From Novosphingobium sp. 9U (lineage in GTDB: Bacteria; Pseudomonadota; Alphaproteobacteria; Sphingomonadales; Sphingomonadaceae), in the NCBI RefSeq assembly GCF_902506425.1, contig NZ_LR732469.1:923324-987323 (forward strand): DNA of 64,000 bases, in the 5' to 3' direction. Of the stretch, positions 1 through 7,692 are shown in pieces. Position 1 is the first letter of the stretch; every line of letters begins with the position of its first letter. The position numbers and the translations under genes are program-made. The notes under the pieces are model-generated. The model was not told where the DNA came from. It saw only the letters and a list, made by a program, of their open reading frames with translations, and ran no database searches.

Positions 1-96
1 GGAACCGACCGATGGGACGCGGCGACCGAGACTTTCGTTCAGTTCTCCAGGTCGCGACTGACTGAGCTGCGGGTCGGCAGCGCACATGACAGGTAG
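1..96 (+). CDS. 3' end of an unidentified upstream gene (partial)
   Basis: Frame 1 is open from the first base to a TAG at 94-96 and encodes about 31 residues ending GSAHDR. The other two forward frames close earlier. The peptide is rich in charged and aromatic residues (TETFVQFSRSRL), consistent with the helical C-terminus of a soluble protein, but I do not recognise the family. Its stop lies 8 bases inside the following MFS transporter gene, whose ATG is at 86. This suggests translational coupling and that the catabolic operon continues to the left of the window. Confidence 0.4.
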   Translation, partial: GTDRWDAATETFVQFSRSRLTELRVGSAHDR

Positions 97-1429
97 AGAA
101 GCCAGTGCGAGTCCCACTGCCGCGTTCAGCCGAGGCAAAGTCCCGGGAGAGGTGATCCAGCCGAAAGATGTGTCGGAGCGGCAAGCCCATTGGGCATTGT
201 TCGTCCTGTGCCTCGTCGCGCTGTTCAATTTTCTCGATCGATCGCTGCTGTCGATCCTCCAGATCCCGATCAAGACTGAGCTCGGCCTCTCGGACGGACA
301 ACTCGGCGCGCTGACCGGTCTGGCGTTCACGATCTGCTATGCCTTCTCGGCGGTTCCCCTCGCGCGCCTGGTCGATCGCGGACGGCGAACCCTCATCCTC
401 GGAGTTGCTCTCGCGCTCTGGACATCGATGACAGCGCTGTCGGCGCTGGCCTTCAGCTTCGCGTCGCTCGTCATCTTGCGGGTCGGTGTGGCGCTGGGCG
501 AAGCGGCGGCCACGCCTGCCACGCATTCGCTGATCGCCGATTACTTCCCGCCCGAGAAGCGCGGCAAGGCTTTCGCCTTGTGGGCGCTGGCCTTGCCGAT
601 CGGGATGATGATCGGGCTTTTCGCTGGCGGGTTCTTCGGGCAGGATCTGGGCTGGCGAGCGAGCTTCGCGCTGACCGGCGCTACCGGACTGCTGATCTTT
701 CCCATGGTGCTGCTGCAACCGGAGCCTCGTCGCGGCCGGTTCGAGCCCGGCGGCGTTGCGCCCCAGCAAGTCGGCCTGGTCGCAGGATTGGGCCTGCTCT
801 GGCGCAATCACGCGTTCCGGTACCTGGTGCTTGGCACTTCGCTGCAAGGTCTCACCTATTCCACGGCTATCGCCTGGCTCGCTCCGTTCTATTCGCGCGT
901 GCACGGGCTCGACCTGTCCCACGTCGCCATCACCGTTGCCCTGATCGTCGGTGTTGGTGCCAGCGTGGGATCGTTCGCCGGGGGCATGATCCAAGACCGG
1001 CTGATCGTCCGCGATGTGCGATGGTACGGACGCTGGCCCGCGCTGACGAGTCTGGGCTGCCTGCCACTGCTCGGGGCGCAACTGTTCGCGCATTCCTACG
1101 GGGCGGCGGTGACTTTTGGTCTTCTCGGGATGCTCGTCGGCTCGGTGTATGTGTCCACGGTCAATGCGGCTGCCCAGGCGATGGTCTCCTCCAACATCCG
1201 CGGGCTGACATCCGCGGTGCTGCTGGTCATCCCAGCTCTGGTCGGAGCGGGCTGTGGGCCTTGGATCACCGGCATGTTGAGCGACTGGTTCACCGATGAC
1301 TTCGCGATGGGTGTCCAGGCGATCCGCTGGGCTCTAATGATCGCCTTCATGGCCTCAGCCGTCGCCGCCCCGCTACTCTGGAAAGTCGGCAGCGCCATGG
1401 CTGCCGACCTTGAGAGGTCGGCACCCTGA
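86..1429 (+). CDS. MFS transporter, Spinster-like
   Basis: This is a 447-residue inner-membrane transporter of the major facilitator superfamily, probably moving an organic acid or aromatic/lipid metabolite by proton coupling. The N-terminal 35 residues are hydrophilic. About twelve hydrophobic segments follow, with the signature loop LVDRGRRT between helices 2 and 3 and ALGEAAATPATHSLIADYFP around residues 135-155, a pattern common in Spinster-type MFS proteins of sphingomonad catabolic clusters. The second half repeats the six-helix pattern. It overlaps the end of an upstream gene, and a convergent DUF1214 gene follows. The substrate cannot be read from the sequence; a role in uptake or efflux of the cluster's substrate is inferred from context. 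Confidence 0.85.
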   Translation: MTGREASASPTAAFSRGKVPGEVIQPKDVSERQAHWALFVLCLVALFNFLDRSLLSILQIPIKTELGLSDGQLGALTGLAFTICYAFSAVPLARLVDRGRRTLILGVALALWTSMTALSALAFSFASLVILRVGVALGEAAATPATHSLIADYFPPEKRGKAFALWALALPIGMMIGLFAGGFFGQDLGWRASFALTGATGLLIFPMVLLQPEPRRGRFEPGGVAPQQVGLVAGLGLLWRNHAFRYLVLGTSLQGLTYSTAIAWLAPFYSRVHGLDLSHVAITVALIVGVGASVGSFAGGMIQDRLIVRDVRWYGRWPALTSLGCLPLLGAQLFAHSYGAAVTFGLLGMLVGSVYVSTVNAAAQAMVSSNIRGLTSAVLLVIPALVGAGCGPWITGMLSDWFTDDFAMGVQAIRWALMIAFMASAVAAPLLWKVGSAMAADLERSAP

Positions 1430-1482
1430 AGGCGTGATCCGATGAAGGGGCTTGGGCCTAAGCGGGGCTTACTGCAGTCCGG

Positions 1483-2910
1483 CTACTTGAACGACCTTGC
1501 GACATACTCCGCCCGCCGCCGCGTCATCTCCTGGTGTCGTTCCTTCGCGGTCACGACGCCGAGTTGGTCCTGCAGCGTCTTCGTGGTCTCGGCATTCAGC
1601 TTGACCACCCGAACGCTCCGGACCAGCTTCTCCGATGGCACTGAGGTCGGAACGCCGGTCCAGCGAAACACGACCGTGCCTTGGTGCAGCCCGGTCGTAT
1701 CCAGCCAATTCGGGACGTGCGGATCGGTGCCGGACAGGACATACGTGACGACGCCCGAGGCATCGGCCTTGCTCTGGCTGATGTTGAGGCTGCTGTGATG
1801 CAGGCTGTGGTCTGGAGACACCATGTAGGGCCCTGTCACCTGCGCCCCGGTGTAGGGCGCGCCGGCCCGGTCTAGTTGGACGACAAGGGCCTCATCGTCC
1901 GCCAGCTTGAAGTTGGTGATGGTCAGGCGGCCCCACCCGCCATCGCGGACTGCGGGTGTCGGGACGGTGTTGATGGGTGGATTACCCATCAGCGTCTTGG
2001 TGATGTAGAAGTTGTGCAGCGACCATTCGGCAAGATCGGCGACGAACTGGTCGACGCGCGCCGCGGTGGTCAGCGCCGGCGGCGTAGGCTCGCTGTCGAC
2101 GCGGCGGATGGAAAAGTGCGTCGGCCGTTCGCGCCAGTCGTCGAAGATGTTTCTCAGGATCCCGAAGGCCGGACCTGCCGGGATCTGGATGTGGTTGCTG
2201 CGACCGGGTGCACTCTCACCGTCGATCGCGATCTCGAAATTGCCGCATGGATCGACTTTGATCGCCGTCTCATCCAGCATTCCGAGCTGAACTCCGCTGT
2301 CCACGCGCTTGCCTGCTGCCGGGATGCCGAGGGAGTGACGGACCGATCCCGCACGGACATCGAGGCTGTAGTGCCGGACGCTATCCGGCGCCACGTGGCC
2401 GGTGAGGATGTACTTGTAGCGCCCGTCGAGACCCGTGAAGCGGTAGACGTTGTCGGGACTATCGCCGGCGGTGCCCGCTCCCGGAAAACTGATGCCGTGC
2501 CACGTGTGAAGAGCGGGTTCTATGTCCCGGATCACGGCGGGCCGCGCCGCGTCCGGCCCTGCCTCGCGCAGAGCGAGCGACGTAGCCCACTGGTTCACGG
2601 CATAGCTCAACCATTTGTCGTCGACGCCATTGGCGAGAGACTCCTGATTGAGCCGCTCCTTGAACCGGGCCTTGGCTGCAATGGCTTTCGGATCGGCCAG
2701 GATCCGCAACGCCTCGCGCTCTGCGCCGAGCTGCTCCGGCGTCGCAAGGGTGGCGGTGGGCTGACGCGTCGGGCACGCGCTCGATGCCGCCTCCGTCGCT
2801 TGCACCGCGGCCTGCGCGTGGCTGCCGGTCCAGATCGCCGCGGAACACAGCACCGCAACCAGCGCCGCGTGGCGGGGAGGAAGGCTGGACGACCGTCGCG
2901 TAACCGGCAT
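1483..2910 (-). CDS. DUF1214-family exported protein
   Basis: A 475-residue protein that begins with a signal peptide (hydrophobic run AALVAVLCSAAIWTG followed by an Ala-rich cleavage region), so it is probably periplasmic. The C-terminal half resembles DUF1214 domains, with motifs around GGWGRLTITNFKL, DDEALVVQLDRAGAPY and a GTDPHVPNWLDTTG block. The ATG at 2910 is preferred over a GTG 36 bases upstream because it has an AGAGGA ribosome-binding site and starts directly before the signal peptide. A paralogue without a signal peptide lies at 15966-17171. The biochemical function of the family is not established. It is convergent with the MFS gene and divergent from the Old-Yellow-Enzyme gene, with the upstream spacer holding two copies of the cluster's TGTAAT motif on the other strand. 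Confidence 0.7.
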   Translation of the reverse strand: MPVTRRSSSLPPRHAALVAVLCSAAIWTGSHAQAAVQATEAASSACPTRQPTATLATPEQLGAEREALRILADPKAIAAKARFKERLNQESLANGVDDKWLSYAVNQWATSLALREAGPDAARPAVIRDIEPALHTWHGISFPGAGTAGDSPDNVYRFTGLDGRYKYILTGHVAPDSVRHYSLDVRAGSVRHSLGIPAAGKRVDSGVQLGMLDETAIKVDPCGNFEIAIDGESAPGRSNHIQIPAGPAFGILRNIFDDWRERPTHFSIRRVDSEPTPPALTTAARVDQFVADLAEWSLHNFYITKTLMGNPPINTVPTPAVRDGGWGRLTITNFKLADDEALVVQLDRAGAPYTGAQVTGPYMVSPDHSLHHSSLNISQSKADASGVVTYVLSGTDPHVPNWLDTTGLHQGTVVFRWTGVPTSVPSEKLVRSVRVVKLNAETTKTLQDQLGVVTAKERHQEMTRRRAEYVARSFK

Positions 2911-3030
2911 TTGAAGTTCCTCTGCTCTTGCCCTGATCGAAGTCACGTCGACCGGGCTCTGCCTGCCTTGTGTCCGCCACCTGACAGCTACGCCAGTCTT
3001 CGGCGGTCCGGTATGCTCACCCGCCTAGGC

Positions 3031-3048
3031 ATTAGGCTTGTAATAGTC
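3031..3048 (+). promoter_or_regulatory. candidate cluster motif, TGTAAT copy 1a
   Basis: The sequence ATTAGGCTTGTAATAGTC has its core TGTAAT at 3039-3044. It lies between the divergent DUF1214 and OYE genes, 206 bases before the OYE start. It is a weaker copy because it lacks the preceding CAT. Confidence 0.25.
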
Positions 3049-3139
3049 ACGCTCCTCGCGTCTCATCTTACCGCCGCAACATCTCAAATTTAGACTCACT
3101 GCCATTGGATCTAGCGAGCGGGGAAGGCGCTGGTTTCAA

Positions 3140-3156
3140 GTTCATGTGTAATGCAG
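3140..3156 (+). promoter_or_regulatory. candidate cluster motif, TGTAAT copy 1b
   Basis: TTCATG is followed by core TGTAAT at 3147-3152, 98 bases before the ATG of the Old-Yellow-Enzyme gene. It matches the arrangement seen upstream of other units in the cluster: CAT-like triplet, one or two bases, then TGTAAT. Confidence 0.4.
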
Positions 3157-3249
3157 TGAGGGACGCGTGCAGACGCTTTGATTGCGGCACATCGTCATGA
3201 TAGCCCGATCGCAACGACAGAACAGGGGATCGAGGAGAGGTGGTGAGCG

Positions 3250-4377
3250 ATGACCAGTCTTTTTGAGCCGGTGACGATGATCCGCGGCCCCCAGATGAAG
3301 AACCGCTTTGTCCTGGCGCCCATGACCAATCAGCAGAGCCACGCGGATGGCACCGTAAGCGAGGACGAGTCCCGCTGGCTGGCCAAGCGCGCCGAAGGGC
3401 AGTTTGGCCTGGTGATGACGGCCGCGGCGCACGTCCAGCCTTCAGGGCAAGGTTTCCCGGGCCAGATCGCCGCATATGATGATTGTCATGTCGACGGCTT
3501 GCGCACGCTCGCCTCGACCCTGCGCGAACGGGGTGCGGTGTCGTCGCTGCAACTCTATCACGGCGGCCTGCGGTCTCCGCCCGCTCTGGTCGGCAAGCCG
3601 CTCGGACCGTCCAGTTCGGAAGGCGGGTCGGTTTACGGCACTGGGGGCGCCCCGCTCGAGTCGGACGGCTTTCGCGGACTGACCCTCGACGAGATCGCGG
3701 GACTGCGCGCAGCCTTCGTCCAAGCGGCGCTACGCGCCGAACGCGCGGGGTTCGACGGGGTCGAGATCCATGGCGCGCACGGCTACTTGCTTTGTGCGTT
3801 CCTCTCGCCCGAACTCAACCAGCGCGACGATGAGTACGGCGGCAGTTTGGCGAACCGCTCGCGCCTCATGTTCGAGGTCGTGGATGACATCCGGCGCGCT
3901 TGCGGCCCGCAGTTTCAGCTTGGGCTGCGGCTGTCGACAGAGCGCTACGGCATGCGACTTGGCGAAGTGAAGGACGTCGCCGCCGAGTTTCTGCGAGAAG
4001 CGAAAATCGACTACCTCGACTTGTCGTTGTGGGACGTGAACAAGCGGCCGGCCGAGCCCGGGTATGGCGATGACTCGTTGCTGAGCCATTTCGTTTCGTT
4101 GTCGCGAGGTGACGTGCGGCTAGGCGCCGCCGGCAAGATCATGGGCGGCGCGGGAGCGGCGGCCCTGCTCGACGCAGGATGCGACTTCGCGGTGATCGGC
4201 AAGGCCGGCATCGTGCGGCACGACTTCCCCATGCGCGTGCAGCGCGATCCGCTCTACAAAGCGCCGGCGCTTCCGGTGAGCGTGGCCGAGCTTGAGAGAG
4301 AGGCGGTAAGCACCGCCTTTCTGGAATTCATGAGGGGGAACCTCGCAGGGTTCCTGCGTGAAGAGGAGAGTGCCTAG
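3250..4377 (+). CDS. NADH:flavin oxidoreductase, Old Yellow Enzyme family
   Basis: A 375-residue FMN-dependent oxidoreductase with a TIM barrel, the usual single-domain OYE length. Family motifs are KNRFVLAPMTNQ near residue 17, QLYHGG near 99, VEIHGAHGYLL near 173 (substrate-binding His pair region), and the LNQRDDEYGGSLANRSR block near 191. The C-terminal GKAGIVRHDF belongs to the phosphate-binding end of the barrel. OYEs reduce activated C=C bonds of enones or enoyl thioesters using NAD(P)H. The gene starts 98 bases after a TGTAAT motif and is followed 42 bases later by an SDR in the same direction, so the two probably form one operon reducing and oxidising ring or side-chain intermediates. 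The exact substrate is unknown. Confidence 0.88.
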   Translation: MTSLFEPVTMIRGPQMKNRFVLAPMTNQQSHADGTVSEDESRWLAKRAEGQFGLVMTAAAHVQPSGQGFPGQIAAYDDCHVDGLRTLASTLRERGAVSSLQLYHGGLRSPPALVGKPLGPSSSEGGSVYGTGGAPLESDGFRGLTLDEIAGLRAAFVQAALRAERAGFDGVEIHGAHGYLLCAFLSPELNQRDDEYGGSLANRSRLMFEVVDDIRRACGPQFQLGLRLSTERYGMRLGEVKDVAAEFLREAKIDYLDLSLWDVNKRPAEPGYGDDSLLSHFVSLSRGDVRLGAAGKIMGGAGAAALLDAGCDFAVIGKAGIVRHDFPMRVQRDPLYKAPALPVSVAELEREAVSTAFLEFMRGNLAGFLREEESA

Positions 4378-4419
4378 GCACTCGCCCGAAGACCGGCATG
4401 GCTTGAGAGGATTACTACA

Positions 4420-5199
4420 ATGTTGATCGACTTAAGCGGACGGACTGTCTTGGTAACGGGCGGCGGCTCGGGGATCGGCCGTGAGGCCTGCATTGCGTAC
4501 GCAGCATCCGGTGCGGACGTGGTCGTGGTCGACCGCCACCTTGCCGCCGCTGAGGAAACGGCGGCGTTGCTGAGGCCCGACACGGATGCCATTGCCGTGC
4601 GCGCTGACGTCACCAGCGAGGGTGACGTGAGCAACATGGTGGCGCAGGCCGTCTCCCATTTCGGCAAGCTCGACTGTGCCTTCAACAACGCGGGCGTTGG
4701 GGTGGCCGAGGCAGGAACCTCCGGCAAGCGTCTGCACGAGTTACCCCGGGCTTCGTGGGACATGCTGATCGGTGTCAACCTGACGGGGGTGTGGCTATGT
4801 ATGAAGGCGGAGCTCGAGCATATGGTCGCTCGCGGGCAGGGCGGCGTAATCGTGAACAACGCCTCCATCGCCGGCCTGATCGGCTTTCCTAAAGCCAGTA
4901 ACGCCTATGGTGCCGCGAAGCACGGTGTTGTCGGCATGACTCGGCAGTCCGCGTTCGAGTATGCACCGGACAACATCCGGATCAACGTGATCTGCCCTGG
5001 GCCGATAATGACCGCGTTGACCGCCGCGCACGCGACCCCCGAAGTGGTTGGCAGCGGCGTGCCGCTTGGCCGGCCCGGCTCGCCCGAAGACATCGCCAGC
5101 ATGGCCGTGTACTTGAGCTCCGACCAGGCCGCGTTCATCACCGGCATGGCATTCGCCGTTGATGGCGGCGTCACGGCGGGTCAGCTCGCCTCGGCTTGA
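4420..5199 (+). CDS. SDR-family oxidoreductase
   Basis: A 259-residue classical short-chain dehydrogenase/reductase. The Rossmann glycine motif TGGGSGIG is at about residues 12-19, NNAG near 90, and the catalytic Ser (NNASIAGL) and YGAAK (YxxxK) near 146-168. The C-terminal AFAVDGGVTAG is typical of the family. It most likely interconverts an alcohol and a ketone of a pathway intermediate with NAD(H). It lies 42 bases downstream of the OYE gene and has no motif of its own, which supports co-transcription. Confidence 0.88.
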   Translation: MLIDLSGRTVLVTGGGSGIGREACIAYAASGADVVVVDRHLAAAEETAALLRPDTDAIAVRADVTSEGDVSNMVAQAVSHFGKLDCAFNNAGVGVAEAGTSGKRLHELPRASWDMLIGVNLTGVWLCMKAELEHMVARGQGGVIVNNASIAGLIGFPKASNAYGAAKHGVVGMTRQSAFEYAPDNIRINVICPGPIMTALTAAHATPEVVGSGVPLGRPGSPEDIASMAVYLSSDQAAFITGMAFAVDGGVTAGQLASA

Positions 5200-5220
5200 G
5201 TTTTCCAGCCGCTGCCAACT

Positions 5221-5242
5221 CCATGCATTTGTAATCATCGCT
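5221..5242 (+). promoter_or_regulatory. candidate cluster motif, TGTAAT copy 2
   Basis: TGCAT is followed by core TGTAAT at 5230-5235 and ATCGCT, 151 bases before the ATG of the FadB/FadJ-like gene and outside any gene. It is one of the three best copies (GCAT, one base, TGTAAT), together with 28519-28524 and 34724-34729. Confidence 0.45.
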
Positions 5243-5385
5243 CCAGGATCGTGCGTTCGCCTCGTCCACCTGCGTCGCTCGCGCTACGAGCGCCGGGTAG
5301 GGCAGCAACCCTCGCCGCTGGAACTCCGCCCATGCGAGGGGCAAGCGCCGTCTATGATCATCGAGTGGGACATGAGGAACGCAAC

Positions 5386-7533
5386 ATGAGCGGTTTTACG
5401 TACGACAAGGATGCGGACGGCATCGTTACCATTACGATGGACATGGTCGGCCAGTCCGCCAACACCATGAACGTGCACTTCTGCACGATGATGCGCGAAG
5501 TCTTCGAGGCGATCGAACAGGATAGCGATGTGACGGGGGTCATCCTCGCATCGGCGAAGAAGACGTTCTTCGCAGGTGGCGACCTCAAGGAAATGCTCGA
5601 GAGCGAGCGGACTGCGCAGCAGCTGTTCGACTATCTTACTGAGACCAAGGGCTACCTGACCAGGTTCGAGCGCCTCTCTGTCCCCGTGGTCGCAGCGATC
5701 AACGGCGCGGCGCTGGGCGGTGGGTACGAGATCTGCCTGGCTTGCAACTATCGCGTCGCAGTCGATGCGCCCGGCGTCGTCGTCGGGCTGCCCGAAGTCA
5801 CGCTGGGCCTGCTTCCCGCCGGCGGTGGCGTTGTTCGATCTGTCGCTCTTCTCGGTCTGGAGAAGGCGCTGCCGCTCCTTCTGGAGGGCAAGAGCGTCCC
5901 TGTTGCCAAGGCGCTGGGTATGGGGCTCGTCGACAAGCTGGTCTCCGACGCGGCGCAACTCCTGCCGGCCGCCAAAGAGTGGATCAAGGCCAATCCGCAG
6001 GCAGCGGTGCAGCCGTGGCATAGCAAGACCTTCAAGTATCCTGGAGGCGATGCGACCTCGCAGGGCGTGCGCACAACCGTCGCGATGGCGACCCCTAGCT
6101 TGCTAGCCAAGACGCGGGGGCTGATGCCAGCGCCCGAGAAGATCCTCGATGTCGCCGTGAACTCCATGCGCATGGGCTTCGACAGCGCTTTGCGCCAGGA
6201 GAGCCGCGCATTCGTTTCGCTTCTGCGTAGTCCAGAGGCCAGGGCCCAGATCACGACCTTTTTCCTGCAGATGAACGGTCTTTCCAAAGGCGCCAACCGC
6301 CCTTCGAGTGAAGGGCGCAAGATCCGCTCATCCGCCGTGCTCGGCGCCGGCATGATGGGGCAGGGCATCGCCTGGTCGCACGCGTTGCGTGGCCTGCCGG
6401 TCAAGCTGAAAGACATCACGACCGAGGCAGCGGAGAAGGGCAAGGCTTACTCCGCCACCGTCGCCGACAAGCAGATCAAGCAAAAGCGGCTCACTCCTGA
6501 GAAGAAGCAGGAAATCTTGGACCGCATTACCCCGACCGCCGACTACGCCGACCTTCAGGGCGTCGATCTGATCGTGGAAGCAGTATTCGAGGAGATCGGC
6601 CTGAAGGAGAAGGTCCTCAAGGAGAGCTTCGCGTGCCTGAGCAGCGACGGCGTATACGGCACTAACACGTCAACCATTCCCGTCACGCTGCTGGCGCAAT
6701 ATGTTCCCGATCCGTCACGGTTTATCGGCATCCACTTCTTTTCGCCGGTCGACAAGATGCAGCTTGTCGAGATCATCCGCGGCGAGGAGACCTCGGATGA
6801 GACCACTGCAATCGCCTACGATTATTGCAAGCAGATCGGCAAGATTCCGATTGTTGTGAAGGATGGTCGCGGTTTCTTCACGTCACGAGTCTTCGGCACT
6901 TATATCGACGAGGGCGCAGCGTTGGTGCGTGACGGCGTGGCGCCGGTCACGATCGAGCGCGAAGCGATGAGGGCAGGCATGCCGGTCGGCCCCTTAGCGG
7001 TCGCCGATGAAACCTCGCTGAGCCTCCCCAAGAAGATCCTCGATACGCACGAGGCGATCGACGAGATGCTTCAAGTCAAGAACGGGTATCCGGCAGACAT
7101 GACGGCGACCCGCGAGGTCACGTTCAAGCTTGTCGAGCAGGGCCGCGGCGGGCGCCAGTACGGCGGCGGCTTTTACCGCTACAACGCCGATGGCACCAAG
7201 AACCTCTGGGAAGGCTTGGCTGATTTCGCCACCGGGAACCTCGAAGTATCTCCGCAGGACGTTCGCGATCGTCTGCTGTTCCGCCAGGTGATCGAAACGC
7301 TGCGCTGTTATCGCGAAGGTGTCCTTCGCAGCGAAGCCGAAGCGAATATCGGCTCGATCTTCGGTTTCGGTTTTCCGGCGCACACCGGGGGTTCGATCCA
7401 GTTCGTCGATTGGTACGGCACTGAGAAGTTCGCGGCACGGGCTGCCGAGCTGGCAGACAAGTTTGGTAATCGCTTCGCCTTGGAAGACGGGCTCCTGGAC
7501 GGGCTGGCCAAGCATACGAAGGTCGAGGCCTGA
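5386..7533 (+). CDS. bifunctional enoyl-CoA hydratase / 3-hydroxyacyl-CoA dehydrogenase (FadB/FadJ-like)
   Basis: A 715-residue fatty-acid-oxidation alpha-type protein. Residues about 1-190 form a crotonase domain with FFAGGDLKEM (oxyanion region), NGAALGGGYE and GLPEVTLGLLPAGGG carrying the two expected glutamates. Residues about 320-500 form the NAD-binding domain with GAGMMGQGIAW and the HFFSPVDKMQLVEII catalytic-His motif. Two C-terminal 3HCDH repeats follow. It hydrates trans-2-enoyl-CoA and oxidises the (3S)-hydroxyacyl-CoA. The ATG at 5386 follows a GAGGAAC ribosome-binding site; an in-frame ATG at 5332 lacks one. It stands alone, 151 bases after a TGTAAT motif. Its (S)-specificity contrasts with the MFE-2-like dehydrogenase at 37709, implying two stereochemical routes in the cluster. 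Confidence 0.92.
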   Translation: MSGFTYDKDADGIVTITMDMVGQSANTMNVHFCTMMREVFEAIEQDSDVTGVILASAKKTFFAGGDLKEMLESERTAQQLFDYLTETKGYLTRFERLSVPVVAAINGAALGGGYEICLACNYRVAVDAPGVVVGLPEVTLGLLPAGGGVVRSVALLGLEKALPLLLEGKSVPVAKALGMGLVDKLVSDAAQLLPAAKEWIKANPQAAVQPWHSKTFKYPGGDATSQGVRTTVAMATPSLLAKTRGLMPAPEKILDVAVNSMRMGFDSALRQESRAFVSLLRSPEARAQITTFFLQMNGLSKGANRPSSEGRKIRSSAVLGAGMMGQGIAWSHALRGLPVKLKDITTEAAEKGKAYSATVADKQIKQKRLTPEKKQEILDRITPTADYADLQGVDLIVEAVFEEIGLKEKVLKESFACLSSDGVYGTNTSTIPVTLLAQYVPDPSRFIGIHFFSPVDKMQLVEIIRGEETSDETTAIAYDYCKQIGKIPIVVKDGRGFFTSRVFGTYIDEGAALVRDGVAPVTIEREAMRAGMPVGPLAVADETSLSLPKKILDTHEAIDEMLQVKNGYPADMTATREVTFKLVEQGRGGRQYGGGFYRYNADGTKNLWEGLADFATGNLEVSPQDVRDRLLFRQVIETLRCYREGVLRSEAEANIGSIFGFGFPAHTGGSIQFVDWYGTEKFAARAAELADKFGNRFALEDGLLDGLAKHTKVEA

Positions 7534-7569
7534 AAGGGGCCAAACGGCCCTGATGGACATATGACCAGA

Positions 7570-7588
7570 ATATACATGTAATCTTGTT
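7570..7588 (+). promoter_or_regulatory. candidate cluster motif, TGTAAT copy 3
   Basis: ATATACA is followed by core TGTAAT at 7577-7582, 111 bases before the amidohydrolase start. The octamer TACATGTA within it is palindromic. Confidence 0.4.
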
Positions 7589-7692
7589 CATTGCTGCGAA
7601 GTCAGGCGCCTGAGCGATGTCGTTTGGAGCAATGCGCATTATCTCAGAAACAACGTGTGCCTTCGTGGCACGTCGAGAACGTGGAGATGGAA

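Noticed and set aside
1876..3093. 405-codon open frame on the plus strand opposite the DUF1214 gene
   Set aside because: It is antisense to a gene with a signal peptide and family motifs. Its composition is that of a GC-rich antisense shadow and it has no ribosome-binding site or motif.
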